NCBI GenBank assembly: GCA_023055425.1
Contig: JALGPY010000002.1
Span: forward strand, 114,402,088 to 114,466,087
DNA: 64,000 nt
Origin: Linanthus parryae
Taxonomy: Eukaryota; Streptophyta; Magnoliopsida; Ericales; Polemoniaceae
Reading direction: 5' to 3'
Shown: piece after piece, positions 1-12,092 of the stretch
How positions within the stretch are numbered: position 1 is the first letter of the stretch
Layout of the letters: every line of letters begins with the position of its first letter
The notes under the pieces: generated by a model
The model's input: only the letters and a program-made list of their open reading frames with translations
Told to the model about the DNA's origin: nothing
The model's database searches: none
Made by a program: the position numbers and the translations under genes

Positions 1-383
1 GGGGAAAAAGCTGATAGTGGAAAACAAGCTTGATCAAACCTCGGTGTGGGTCTATTTGTTAATTTATGTCACATAGCCTGTAACCCCTATGGAAAGAGGA
101 AAGATACAAATACAGATTTCTTGACAAGAAAAATGAAGGCAATCCTCAGATTTACAGAAAATAATTGGAGAAGAGGAAATTATATGTTAGATTTTGACAA
201 TTTAGTACCTACCAAGTTCATGAAGATGTGAAATTTCCACCCCACAGAAAATCTGAAATATAAGAGGATGTTCTACTATCCCTTTGAAACAGCAAGAACT
301 AATGCAAACTGTTCAAAGATGAAAACCTCGGAACACTAAAAGTAATCAACAATTTCATCTTTGTCTCCGATATGCTGGTTCTC
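1..383. other. Downstream flank of BTB gene 1
   Basis: AT-rich sequence 3' of the left BTB/POZ gene. It probably holds that gene's 3' UTR. I see no coding region I can support and no repeat that recurs elsewhere in the window. Confidence 0.4.
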
Positions 384-3300
384 TTACCTTTGCTTTCCAG
401 CAATGATCCCACGTGTAATCTTTAAACATAGATGTGGATTCTTTAGTGCAAAATCATCAAACTTATTTGACAAAATTATGACACTCGTATTCTTCAAGAT
501 GAAATCCAAGATAGCCTGTCTCAAATCACAGTTTGAACAAGCATCTGAGAGCTCGAGAAAATCGAGTGCATTGGAGGTGTTCAAGGAATCAAGCATGTAG
601 ATCTCACAGAATGTTTGGAGAAATGGGATGTTATACTTGTCTGCTGCTAAGGACAAGGCACGTAAGTGCTTTTCGATTTTTTCGTTAGGCAAGCTTCCAT
701 TGTATAGGAACTCGAGTAGAGACTCCAACTCTTCATGGTTCATTTCCGGGATAGTTATGCACTTGCTGGCTGGAGCTTTACATTCATCTGACTCTAGCAT
801 GTTCTTGAATATGTTAGATCTTGTTGCCTGCGTGCACAATCTAAATAGTCAATCGTGAATGTCTACATAGGTTATATAATGGGAGTGTACAAAGATGTGG
901 ATTTCTCAATATGATACTGTACTCTCTTTACTCTACAGTCATCTACAAAACAATAAATATCAAAATACAGTGTCCAACTAGGATTGAGAACGTGTGCTAC
1001 ACTCATACCAAAGAGCATGGTCAATGCTGATTGTGGCAACTCTGATTGTCTACACACTTAATGTTCATGTGCATGGTCTATCGTATAATATTGATCAGAA
1101 AAATAAATGTTCCACTTATCAAAGAACAAGTACTTTCCGTTATAAACAAAATTATTTGAGATCCGATAAAGTTATCAAATGACAAACCTTGTGTTTTCTC
1201 TTCAGATATGTATGTCACAACTGGACAATACATTTAATACCTAAGTTACCTGGAACGCGGATTGTTCCGGCTCGTGGAACGGGAACCGGAACAGGTTCGC
1301 GGAACCCCATACACTATGGAATTCGGTACACCATAGGTAGTAGGCTTCTTTAGATACCTTTATTAGAGTTCTTTTATTTTCAAGAAATCAAAAAATAAGA
1401 AATTGCTCAGTACATACAATATTTAGAAGTCAATTCTAAAAAAAATGTAACTTAATATATCTAAATTTATTTTTCTCTATAGATATTTTAGGTGAAAATA
1501 GTGAAAAAAACTGGGACCGCCAAATTAAGCAATGTGGATGCCTAATGTTACACGTTTCGGAACGCGCAATTCAATTCGTAATTCAACAGAGTATAAGTGG
1601 ATTGTGGTAACACTGTACAATACCATCGTATTGCAATCACCATCAATGCTCTGACATATACAGTAAAATTAAGTGGTTGTCACAAGATACAGAGAAAGTT
1701 GCTTTACCAGTAAGGCTCTATGTGCAGGTATAGAGGTTCCAGTTTTGCCAGGATTCACTAGAATATCAGTATGGATATTTTCTTTGAATGATGAAATGAC
1801 AAATTCGCTCACGAATTTCAGTCTCTTCATCTCTTCCTTCATCTCTGTTATGAAGTTCGATACACCAGCAAACCCCTGCTTAAAAATCACAACATCATAA
1901 CATAAGACAAAGTAAAATGCATGGAAAGGAAATAAGTAGAAATGCACTGCTTAAAAGAACAGTAAACAATACAGCTCCTCAGGGCTGGCCCTATGGTAAA
2001 TCAGCCGGTGCGGCCACTTTAGGCCCCCTTGCCGGCAGCCCCTGTTAGTAGTTAGGTGCATCACATTGTATTTTGGTACATTAAATATTTTAGTGTACAA
2101 TTATATTGAATTCTACAGTGATTTGGTGGTAATCAATCTTTTTGCCACAAACTTGACACAAGTTCAAATCTCCTTAATGACGTATGTGAAGATTTTAATT
2201 TTAATATATAAAAAATTGTAAAGCTATTGAGTTCACTACTAATTAAAATCGACACTGACTATTCTGTTTTGAATGACATATTTTGTTACACAAAAGAATT
2301 GCAAATCTAATTTTGATTGTTAAAAAAATTGTATTATGTGTATATTTTTCTCTTTGGAGCCTCAATTTATTACCCACTTTAAGCCCCCAATTATCTTGGG
2401 CCGGCCCTGCAGCTCGTTTGCTCCATTGTCAAACTAAATATTTGGTCTCAATCACCTTTCTCAATTCTAGACTCATATGCTAGCCAAAAAGTCCCCTCTC
2501 GTACTCCATGGCTTCATTGTCTTTGTGTTATAGGTCAACAGTTATTATGTAATTTGGATGCTAACCTAATTCCTCAAAACTAAGATTCTTAAGTATATAA
2601 AAGTATGAGATAAGATTTTTTTGTGTTGACAGGGTGCAAGTTCAAACCGGAAAAACCGCAAACCAAATAGAACCGAGCTAAACTAAACCGAAATAAGCCG
2701 AACCAAACACAAACCGTAAAAAACAACAACCTAACCGGATCGAACAAGTTAAAGGTTTAAATCGTATAACATATATTACTTGTACCAATAACAAAATATT
2801 ATTATACTCTCGTGTCAAATGTTGAAGTTTTTTTTACATTCCTTTAGTTCTTCGTGTAGTTTTTCCATAAAAGATTCTTAGAAAATCAAGTAAAGGGTTG
2901 TATATAGTGAGTCTATTTTACGCTATATATTTGGACTATATTTTTACATTATATTACCTTTTTCAGGCTAAAATGCAATATTAAGTAATAATATTTATTA
3001 ATATGTAATCCACTGGTTTAAACCGAACCGCCTAATATCGAGAACGAGACAAACTGATCCGAGATTTGACCGAACACTAAATATTTGAATTTTTTTGCCC
3101 AAACCGAACCGAATCGAACTGACAGTTTGCATCCCCAGCAAAGTTTAACAAACTGTTGAACATCTCACAATGACCACCTCCATGGCAAGGAAAACTGAAC
3201 CCGAACATTGGAATTTACTATTTACTTTTACATATATTGAATATCAATGCAAATTGAACGTTTGACCTAGCCACCATTGTCATGATATATGCAGTCCTCG

Positions 3301-3539
3301 AAATCAGAGAAGCCAATTAAGCACGCACTATGCGATAATATATGAATGTCAAAACTAAGGTAAATCCAGATGAAACAAACCTTGGATGACTTGGAAGCTG
3401 GGGTGTCTGACCGAGCAGTTTCAGCATTGTTGCTAATAGCGATCAACCTTTGCGCTTCCTTGAGGCAAGTCTCACATATTAACCTGGTGAAAGTCTGGTA
3501 GTTTTGTGGTGGCGTGTAACAAATTGCACAACTCATCAT
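384..3539 (-). CDS. BTB/POZ domain protein, gene 1 (three exons, complete)
   Basis: A plant BTB/POZ protein, family known from Arabidopsis At3g56230-type genes. BTB proteins commonly dimerise and bind CUL3 to bring substrates to an E3 ubiquitin ligase; the substrate here is unknown. Exons are 3381-3539, 1708-1875 and 384-827. All joins are GT-AG and phase 0, giving 53+56+147 residues (256 aa). The N-terminus has two CxxC pairs (CAIC and CETC) resembling a small zinc-binding fold. The BTB fold follows, with HTDI, PAHRALL across the exon 2/3 join, then SNIFKNML, ELESLLEFLYNGSLP and LAADKYNIPFLQ. No MATH, NPH3 or ankyrin domain is visible. The start ATG is followed at once by the conserved MSCAIC context. 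The stop TAA at 384-386 overlaps a donor-like site, so a fourth exon is possible. Intron 2 carries a repeat also found in gene 2, and intron 1 carries a hAT MITE. Confidence 0.85.
1240..1640. repeat. Intron-2 repeat shared with BTB gene 2
   Basis: The segment opens with GTTACCTGGAACGCGG and ends near GTGGTAACACTG. It aligns along its length with 40690-41050 in intron 2 of BTB gene 2, including the block CGCCAAATTAAGC. Its ends are weakly inverted (GTTACC and GGTAAC), so it may be an old transposon. It is absent from the 266-nt intron 2 of gene 3. Confidence 0.6.
1980..2409. mobile_element. Non-autonomous hAT MITE (430 bp) in intron 1 of BTB gene 1
   Basis: The ends are inverted: CAGGGCTGGCC on the left and GGCCGGCCCTG on the right. 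They are flanked by an 8-bp direct repeat with one mismatch, CAGCTCCT (1972-1979) and CAGCTCGT (2410-2417). Eight-base target duplications with CAGGG-type ends are typical of hAT elements. There is no transposase ORF inside. Confidence 0.8.
2630..3138. repeat. ACCGAAC-rich dispersed repeat, hAT-like ends
   Basis: Dense AACCG/CCGAAC motifs occur at both ends of an AT-rich core. The ends CAGGGTGCAAG and TTTGCATCCCC are imperfectly inverted. I find no clear 8-bp target duplication, so the classification is tentative. It lies in intron 1 of BTB gene 1. Confidence 0.4.
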
Positions 3540-4120
3540 CTCTGATCAACCAAGAAAGAGAAAAATAGATTGACTGAAACTTCGGCCAAGATGTAGTTTA
3601 AACTACTATGTTGCAGTGTGTAGGCCTATCCTTCTCTAGCCCTATTTCTATGCAGCTAAATCCTAACCGTGGAAACATATCAAGAAATAATCGTAGTTAA
3701 TTTTTATGTAGTCTTGTTGTTGCCACATGGGGATGTAACTTGGCCGTGCTGAACCCTACCAATCCAAGCTCAACGCGGATAAAAATACGATTTGGACACA
3801 TATTTTTATTAAATTGGACGGGGTTGGACAGAAAATTTATGTTCGCATTATAATTACGGCCGGCCTTGGCATGAATATTAATCGATGGGCTAACCCGAAT
3901 TGTTCAATTTGTATAATCACTGCTTCTAAATATTATTTTTTGAGAGAATTGTATAGCATATTGAACATGAATCTACTAAATTTCCTCTGCTTATTTTCTA
4001 TGCTTTTAATAATATTTTTTCTTGAACTAGATGATTTGTTTTATCCCCCAAATGTTTTTTTTTCTTGTATATAAAAAATAGTTCTCATACTCTTAAAAGG
4101 ATAAATTTTAACATATCTAA
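3540..4120. other. Upstream region of BTB gene 1 with a possible hAT remnant
   Basis: The first 150 bases should hold the promoter and 5' UTR of the BTB gene, but no distinctive element stands out. From about 3729 the sequence (GGGGATGTAACTTGGCC and onward) resembles the left end of a hAT-type dispersed repeat. No right end or target duplication was found. Confidence 0.3.
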
Positions 4121-4598
4121 TGTAGACATCTCGATTTAACAGTACTTATGCTTGTCCACGTGGCACTCACCGATATGGTGTGCTTGCAATCTACATACAC
4201 TTATTACATATATGTATGCACTTGTATGTTTATATGTGGGCTGTGAGACAGTTCTCATCTCGCATATGATTCTTATACGCTCAAAAGTTTAGGGTTTAAA
4301 TGGACTGGAGGCTAATGTAGGGTTCCTCGCGTGCGAGCTATGTACGTGCTCACATGTGACCCTTGTGTGCTAGTAAAGAGACTAACAATTTTCCTACCTG
4401 TATAAGCGGTTAATGGTTACTTATGTGAGGAAATTATGCGGTTATAACTACTCATAACCGTTATATTAAGACTAGTATATATAGTAGGGTAATCCTCTTC
4501 ATAGAGGTTCGGATCTTTCATGATTCTAAACACCAATTGCTCTGTTGTCTTGATTAACACACTTGGTTCACTCTTAACACTTATTCACTTTCATCAAA
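4121..4598 (+). mobile_element. Old Tat-type 5' LTR (copy A)
   Basis: It begins TGTAGACATCTCG and then follows the young Tat LTR at 11467 in order: CCACGTGGCA, a GTG-rich GCTGTGAGACAG block, TGGAGGCTA and GCGTGCGAGC. It is much diverged. It breaks at about 4598, where roughly 280 bp present in copy B (leader, primer-binding site and gag start) are missing. Confidence 0.65.
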
Positions 4599-6960
4599 AG
4601 GTTGAACGCAGCAATACAAAACCAAGCCGCCACTATGCAAGCCCAAGTGACGCAGATATCCCAGATTATGGCGATTCTTGGAAATATGGCAACCAATTCC
4701 ATAAAGGGAAACTCCGCACCAGCAGGAGTAACTCCTCTACCCTTTCAGCAGATTAAACTTCTCCACCACCGCCACTCGCGCCGGGAATTCATCCCGAATA
4801 CGTGATTACTAGAAATCTATCAATGAGTATTCCCACTAGCTCGTTGAATGGATCTTCTCTCTCGCAGACAACAAATCATGCTCCGTACAACCCAATCACA
4901 CCCATATCTCATCAGACTAAATCCTCCAACTCTATTCGCAAACGCAGTAGGCTGTGCAACCTCCGCGGAATCTTTGGAACAACGTTCAGACAGTGTTATA
5001 GCAAACAAGAATCTTACAAAAAATGTTCTCCCCAAGATCGAGTGTGCTCCATCAATCCCACTAGAACTCTAATTGATTCCCAATTCTACGGGGTATAAGT
5101 CACCCAAATGGGACATGATTGATGGGATGATGGAAATGCACAGTGGCATGTCATGCGATTTATTGAATTTCAAGGCATGTTTGGAGCATACAAGAATCTA
5201 TTGATGCGGAAATTTCCCCAAATCAGTAGGACATGTACAGATCACTTGATATTTGTTCAATTCACACATGGTAAAACATGGTGAAGCGTTTCAGTTCCAA
5301 ATTATTTCAAGTGGAAGAGAGTTATGACCATTCATCTTTCAAGAATGCTTCGAAGCATAACGAGGAAGGTGTTACTTTTATAAAGCGGTTCAGACAGAAG
5401 CCGCTTGACTGCATAGAAGAAGTAGTGGAAGATCCTCTGTGAAAATTTTTCTTCCGCGAATGCCAGATGAGTATAAGGGATCCTCATCAATAATCAGATG
5501 CCAACTTTCTTGAAGTTGATAGATTGCACAAGAAATATTGAACCCATCGTGGAGAAGCACAAGAAGAATTACATGCAAAACAACTCCAGTTTCAAAACAT
5601 GACGCTTCAATCGCAAACGAGAACGCGGGGCGAATTTAACGTTGTGTCTACCTCACAAAATGGTTTGAACTCCATCGACCATCACTTTTTATGACTGCGA
5701 TAAGATAACATTTTTCCACTCCACCGACCATTGCATGTGACTGTGATTATTAATGGGGTGGAGTTTAAAACAGCATTTGTAGATGGAGGAGCAGCTTTAA
5801 ACGTTATTTAAATAAACACTTTAGAATTGGCAGGCATTCCATTGAAGAAGATAGTCAGCAGACCTTCCCGTTACTTAGATTTGGTAATGACTCGAAGGTG
5901 ACATTGGGTTTCATTAGATTAGGACTTCAAATTGAAAAGATTAATTGTTCCGCTAAGTTCCGCATCATTAACTCAAATATCACGTATTATATGATCATCG
6001 GACGCTCATGGATTCATTGATTTGATGAGGTTACATCAACCTCGCATCAAATGATGAAAGCTAATTGGAATGGGAAAGTAGTGGATATTCCATCTTCAGT
6101 TAACCCAATCGATTTGAATGAAGCGCACCTCACAGAAGCTGTTAGGTTTACTGTATTGGAAAATGAAGCGACATCATAACCATTTAAGCAAACACCTTTT
6201 GACTAGATGGGAAACATTAAAGAGATCAATCCCCTGTGGGAGTAATGTTATTAAGGGGAATTACTGAGAGTGGAGAAATTGCAGATAATGAGGTCTCATG
6301 GTGTTTGAGAGAAAAAATATTTGTTCTCTCAAACATAAAGTTGAGCATGATAGTGAAGGAAACGAAGTTAGTAGCTTCTAGCTAAATGGTAAGAAATGAT
6401 AAGGCATCTGAAGGTGCGCAGGACCATCTTCGAAAAGCGAAGGTGAACCTGAGATTAAGAAGGTTGAGAAGAGTCGTGAAATGGATAAAACGCCAACTAA
6501 AGCACAAGTGGATGAATAGAAACCTTTGAGCAAAGAACTAGATTATTATGAGGATTGGCCCAAGCCTCAAAAAATGGACTTAAAGAAGGTGCTCATTCAC
6601 ACGTTTCAACCACAAGTGTATGGTTGTCAGTGCGGTAATAATTGTAAATGTCCGGATTGTCGATCCTAAGGGACTTGTTGTGAATTAACTAGGACTCTTA
6701 AATTTATGTGGGCAAGCAACTGAATTTTTTTTACTAAACTAAGAATTGAAAAAAAACTAAATATTAAAGTTGGGATTTAATTGAGTAACAAGTATCTGGA
6801 TTTTGTCATGGAACACTAGATATTCACCGTTAACGAATTATGTTTCGAAACACATATGATGATTCACTATGCCAAACGAGCAATTATCTTTATTCCTTCC
6901 ACAGGAAAAATCAATGTTTATGAACGTGAATTGCTTCCACTAACACACGAATTGGAAACA
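4599..6960 (+). pseudogene. Decayed Tat gag-protease (copy A)
   Basis: Fragments in all three frames match the Tat gag-protease at 12135-14750. They include the gag stretch around LMRKFPQ, the protease motif FVDGGAALNVI (about 5775-5810), IIGRSWIH, and the NPIDLNEAHLTEAVRF block near 6100. Stops and frameshifts are scattered throughout. The sequence then runs into a KPxxDLKKVLIH region and loses similarity. It is a non-functional retrotransposon relic. Confidence 0.7.
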
Positions 6961-7085
6961 TGCATTGCGAACATCTAATCTACTCAATGTTCTCAGCCAA
7001 TTAGGTTGATTCCTGTAACCTAGGTTCTACCAAGTGTTTAATTCAACTATCCGGGTAATTTGTTGATTGCACAAATACATTAGAT

Positions 7086-7370
7086 ATGATCTGTAGGGTT
7101 TTGATATGGATTACGCAGCGGAATAAATAATAATTAACTCCGTTCAAGACCATCCAAGGATCACAGGACTAGACATCATAACGATGGTAATGGAAGAAAT
7201 TCATGTGTACCTTAATTGGTAAAATTGATGATTTCACGTGAAATAGTGTTCACGTCTCTATGGAAATCCACTCCTAGAATTGCACTGGATCCTTCTCACA
7301 CGTTTGTGCTAGCTAGGGAAGAAGGAGGAAGAAGAAGAAGATCACGCAAAACAAGACAAATATATGCGGT
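7086..7370 (-). mobile_element. Copia LTR fragment in unit 1
   Basis: This starts TGTAGGGTTTTGATATGG and continues with TTACGCAGCGGAATAAA. It is the same family as the LTRs at 10391, 25681 and 26807. It stops at CACGCAAAACAAGAC, where unit 2 begins. It holds the uninterrupted sequence (GATTTCACGTGAAATAG) that is the target site of the 15-kb insertion in unit 2. Confidence 0.65.
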
Positions 7371-7890
7371 TAACGGTTACTTATGTTCTAGTAAAGGGAC
7401 TCGCAATTTACCTACCTATATATGCGGTTAACGGTTACTTATGTTAGGAAGTTATGTGGTTACAACTACTCATAACCGTTATCTTAAGACTAGTATATAT
7501 AGTAGGGTAATCCTCTTCATAGGGTTCGGATCTTTCATGATTCTAAACACCCATTGCTCTGTTGTCTTGATTAACACACTTGGTTCACTCTTAACCCTTA
7601 TTAACATTCATCCTTCTTACCCATATATGGATCTTTTATTTCGTTTGTAGTTGTTTTCTCCTATTACAGGTACACAAAGCGATCCATCTCCTACTTTCGC
7701 CCGACTAATTTTTGAACCCGACGTGAACACTTTAAATGTTCACTCAAAGATATCCAGAGAATAATTTTCCCAAATGATGATGAAGAAGGGCATCGCTATC
7801 CCATACGAGACTTTCCTCAAATTTATTAATTCAATCAGATTAGCTTATCACAAACGATTGCGGCAGATCCCCGGACTCAAACTCTCGAAA
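7371..7890 (+). mobile_element. Tat LTR end and leader with primer-binding site (copy B)
   Basis: The 3' part of an old Tat LTR, with TAGTATATATAGTAGGG as a likely TATA region near 7490. A leader follows with TTTTTGAACCCGACGTGAAC (about 7711-7730). This matches the leader of the young element (TTGGTGAACCCGACGTGAA after 12093), so it is probably the tRNA primer-binding site. I have not assigned the tRNA. Confidence 0.55.
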
Positions 7891-7891
7891 G

Positions 7892-10385
7892 GTTGAACGC
7901 AGCAATACAAAACCAAGCCGCCGCTATGCAAGCCCAAGTGATGCAGATATGCCAGATTATGGCAATTCTATGAAATATGGCAACCAATTCCATAAAGGGA
8001 AACTCCGCACCATCAGGAGTAAATCCTCTATTCTTTCAGCAGATTAATCTGTCTCCACCACCGCCACTCGCGCCAAGAATTCACCCCGAATACGTGATTA
8101 CTAGAAATCGATCAATGAGTATTCGCACTGCCATGTTGAATGGATCTTTTATCTCACATACAGCATATCATGCTCCCTACAACCTAAACACACCATATCT
8201 CTTCAGACTGAATCCTCCAACTCTATTCGCAAGCGGAGTAGGCGGTGCAACCTCCGCGGAATCTTTGGAACAACTTTCATACAGTCTTATATAAAATAAG
8301 AATCTTACAAAAATGTTCTCCCCAAGATCGAGTGTGCTCCACCAATCCTACTAGAACTCTAATTGATGCCCAATTCTACGGAGTATTAGTCACCCAAATG
8401 GGACATGATTGATGGGATGATAGAAACGCACAGTGGCATGTCATGCGCTTTATTGAACTCCAAGGCATGTATGGAGCATACAAGAATATATTGATGCGGA
8501 AATTTCCCCAAATCACTAGGACACGTGGCGTAGAAGTGTATAGATCACTTGAGTCTTGTTCAATTCACACATGGTAAAACATGGTGAAGCGTTTGTATAC
8601 CAAATTATTTCAAGTGGAAGAGAAAGTTATGACCATTCATCTTTCAAGAATGCTTCAGAAGCATGACGAGAAAGGTGTTACTTTTATAAAGTGGTTCAGA
8701 CAGAAGCCGCTCGACTACATAGAAGAAGTAGTGGAAGATCCTCTCGTGGAAATTTTTCGGCCGCGAATGCCAGATTACAAAGGATCCTCATCAACAATCA
8801 TATGCCAACTTTATTGAAGTTGATAGATTTTAAAAGAAATATTGAACCCATCATGGAGAAACACAAGAAGAATTACGCGCAAAACAACTCCAGTTTCAAA
8901 ATATGACGCTTCAATCGCAACTGAGCACGCAAGGCGATTTTAACGTCATTTCTACCTCACAAAATGGATTGAACTCCATCGACCATCACTTTTTATGACT
9001 GCGACAAGAAAACATATTTTCCACTCCACCAACCATTGTATGTGACTGTGATTATTAACGGGGTGGAGTTTAAAACAACATTTGTAGATGGAGGAGCAGC
9101 TTTGAACGTGATTTCAATAAACAATTTGGAATTGGCAGGCATTCCATAGAAGAAGATAGTCAGCAGACCTTTCCCATTACCTAGATTTGGTAATGACTCG
9201 AAGATGACATTGGGTTTCATTAGATTAGGACTTCAAATAGAAAAGATTTATTGCGCTGCTAAGTTCCACATCATTAACTCAAATACCACGTATTATATGA
9301 TCATCGGGCGCTCATGGATTCATTTATTTGATGAGGTTACATCAACCTCGCATCAAATGATGAAAGCTAATTGGAAAGTGAAAGTAGTGGATATTCCATC
9401 TTCAGTTAACCCAATCAATTTGAATGAAGCGCACCTCACAGAATCTGATAGGTTTACTGTATTGGAAAATAAAGCAACATCATAACCATTTAAGTGAACA
9501 CCTTTTTCCTAGATGGGAAGACATTAAAGAGATCAATCCCCTATGGGATTAATGTTATTAAGGGGAATTATTGAGAGTGGAGAAATTGCGTATACTGAGG
9601 TCTGATGGTGTTTGAGAGAAAACATATATATTCTCTCAAACATAAAGTTGAGCATGATAGTGAAGGAAACGAATTTAGTAGCTTCTAGCTCAATGGTAAG
9701 AAATGATATGGCATCTGAAGGTGCGCATGCCAATCTTCGAAAAGCGAAGGTGAAGCTGAGATTAAGAAGGTTGAGAAGAGTCATGACATGGATAAAACGC
9801 CAACTAAAGCGCAAGAGGATGAATAGAAAGCTTTGAGCAAAGAACAAGATTATTATGAGGATTGGCCCAAGCCTAAAAAACTGGACTTAAAGAAGGTGCT
9901 CATTCACGCGTTCCAACCACAAGTGTATGGTTGTCAGTGCTATAATAATTCGAAAAGTCCGGATTGTCGATCCGAAGGGACTTGTTGTGAATTAATTAGG
10001 ACTCTTAACTTTATGTGGGCAAGCAACTGAATTTTTTTTACTAAACTAAGAATTGAAAAAAAGCTAAATATTAAAGTTGGATTTAATTGAGTAACAAGTA
10101 TTTGGATTTTCTCATGGAACACTAGGTATTCACCGTTAACGAATTATGTTTTGAAACACATATGATGATTCACTATGCCAAACGAGCAATTATCTTTATT
10201 CCTTCCACTGGAAAAATCTATGTTTATGAACGTGAATTGCTTCCACTAACACACGAATTGGAAACATGCATTGCGAACATCTAATCTACTCAATGTTCTC
10301 AGCCAATTAGGTTGATTCCTGTAACCTATGTTCTACCAAGTATTTAATTCAACTATCCGGATAATTTGTTGCTTGCAGAAATACA
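7892..10385 (+). pseudogene. Decayed Tat gag-protease (copy B)
   Basis: Recognisable pieces are the gag block with LFQVEEKVMTIHLSRM (8581 on), the protease motif FVDGGAALNVIS (about 9077-9115), LGFIRLGLQIEKI (9204 on), IIGRSWIHLFD and the NPINLNEAHLTES block near 9410. Stops and frame changes separate them. The segment 9833-10030 (YYEDWPKPKKLDLKKV) corresponds to the linker ahead of RT in the young element. No RT follows. Confidence 0.7.
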
Positions 10386-10542
10386 TTACCTATGATCTGT
10401 AGGGTTTAGATATGGATTACGCAGAGTAATAAACAATAATTAACCCAGTTCAAGACCCTCGAAGTGTCACAGAAGTAGACATCATAACGATGGTAAGGGA
10501 AGAAATTCATGTGTACCTTAATTGGTTAATTGATGATTTCAC

Positions 10543-10863
10543 TGTTGTGAAAAATGAAATATGCAGAAAGACAGAATCAAGACACACAGATTTACGTGGT
10601 TCGGCAAAACAGCCTACTCCACGGAGTTGCAGAGATTTCACTAAAACAAACGAAACGTCTCATAGAGAAATACAAGCGAAATCTGAACGCTCAACATAAC
10701 ATGCTACGAACCCTAAGAACTCTATAAGTAGGCGACCTATCAAACTGGGCCGGATCCAAGCCTTCGCTCCACGAATCTTGTCTCCCTTTTCGGGTCGTAG
10801 CAAAACATGAACCGGGTCGATTCATAAAACGAGTCGCCCATGAACCAGGGCTCCAACCCAACA
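10543..10863 (-). mobile_element. Copia 3' LTR (321 bp)
   Basis: On the minus strand the LTR begins TGTTGGGTTGGAGCCC at 10863 and ends at 10543. It is directly preceded by the polypurine tract CTAAGTGGGAGAAT (10864-10877), the usual copia arrangement. The CACGTAAATCTGTGTG type motif near its end is common in plant copia LTRs. No second copy of this LTR is in the window. Confidence 0.75.
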
Positions 10864-10956
10864 ATTCTCCCACTTAGAGACTGGTTGAACATCATGTACC
10901 AGAACCACATCCCCTAACATAATCAAGCTCCATCCATGCAACTCAACTCATCTTCT

Positions 10957-11466
10957 TCAAGAAAAAAGACCCACTGAAGCTGCGCACAGCTTCAGTTTCT
11001 CAACAGTAACAACCTTTGTGAACATGTCTGCAGGGTTCTCTCTTCCACAAATCTTCTCAAGTTGTACCTGGCCATAATTAAGTAACTCACGGATGAAATG
11101 ATACTTTGTCTCAACATGCTTGGTCTTAGAATGGAACGTTGGATTTTTAGCAAGAAAAATAGCACTATGACTGTCACTGTGAAGCGTGCCATTGTCCTGT
11201 ATCTTGCCCAACTCTTCTAAGAACCTCTGCAACCATACCACCTCCTTTGCAGCTTCCGTGATAGAAATATACTCAGCTTCCATTGTTGAAAGAGCAACAA
11301 CCTTCTGCAAGTTAGAACCCCATGACACTGTCATACCACCCAAGGTGAACACATACCCTGTAGTACTCTTCCTTTTATCAAGATCACCAGCAAGATCAGC
11401 ATCAACAAAACCCTTAAGTTTCAAAGCATCTCCACCGAAACATAAGCACGTGTCTGAAGAACCTCT
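10957..11466 (-). pseudogene. Copia pol C-terminus: RNase H
   Basis: The frame is uninterrupted from the Tat insertion point to the stop at 10957. RNase H motifs are intact: [18 protein letters not shown] and LHSDSHSA supply the acidic residues. [13 protein letters not shown] and NPADMFTK, the usual copia ending, follow. The preceding codons ([11 protein letters not shown]) join to ILRYLR at 24777, so both sides are one gene split by the Tat element. It is broken only by that insertion and by loss of the 5' part of the element. Confidence 0.8.
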
Positions 11467-12092
11467 TGTAGATACTGCTTTCTGACATGACAGATCTTGG
11501 CCACGTGGCAACCGTCTAGCACACCATATTGTGCTCCACACACACTGGATCACCAGCCGAGCTGATCCATGTGGGGGCTGCGAGACAGAGCTCTCGCATA
11601 CCACTGCACGGGACTTGTAGGGACTTAGTGGTTTGGAGGCTAGAGTAAGCCCTGTCGCGTGCGAGCCAAGCCCGCACGCGACCTTTAGTAACTGTTTTGA
11701 GAGATTTATGGCACGAGCTCCATAAACCCGGTCAAACCGGTCAAACCCGGTCAACCTCGTAACGGTTCCGGTATTCGCGCACCACGTGCTCTAACGGTCC
11801 CTATATACTCGGACGAACGTGCCGTTATGGTTAAGCTAATTAAGCCGCCATCAATGGGCGCATTAACCACACTACAACGGTCACGTTCTCTAGTATAAAT
11901 AGATCGTCAACCTTTCCATACAAGGGAGAACACACTTGCCATACGCGGAAGCTCTGCCAAACCTCTGTCTCTCTCTCAGACATTGCTACTGACTTACTCT
12001 CTCCCTACACACACCCCTACTCTTCCTGTGCGATCCCTGATCCACTACGTACGGTGTACACGGAGGTCTCCCTGCCAGAATCTCTTGTGCAC
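11467..12092 (+). repeat. Tat 5' LTR
   Basis: It starts TGTAGATACTGC and ends near CTCTTGTGCAC. A likely core promoter, AGTATAAATAG, is at about 11891-11901, with CT-rich sequence downstream that suits a transcription start. It differs from the 3' LTR by CTCTC/CCCTC, AACCCGG/AACACGG, TCTAGT/TCCAGT and GCCAGA/GCCGGA, plus the last few bases. Confidence 0.9.

Larger units (their letters stand above)
4405..10540 (+). repeat. Tandem duplication of a ~3-kb transposon mosaic
   Basis: Unit 1 (about 4405-7370) and unit 2 (about 7371-10540) contain the same series: Tat LTR end, gag-protease relic, an unassigned tail, then the end of a copia LTR carrying TACGCAGCGGAAT. They align almost throughout with point differences and share the same decayed structure. 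That points to duplication of a block, not two independent insertions. Unit 1 has an internal deletion at about 4598. A short 57-bp echo of TATATGCGGTTAACGGTTAC lies at the unit junction (7363 and 7420). Confidence 0.75.

Noticed and set aside
10957..11754. 265-codon open frame on the minus strand
   Set aside because: It fuses the antisense of the Tat LTR (codons 1 to about 96) to copia RNase H across an insertion point. Only the RNase H part is real.
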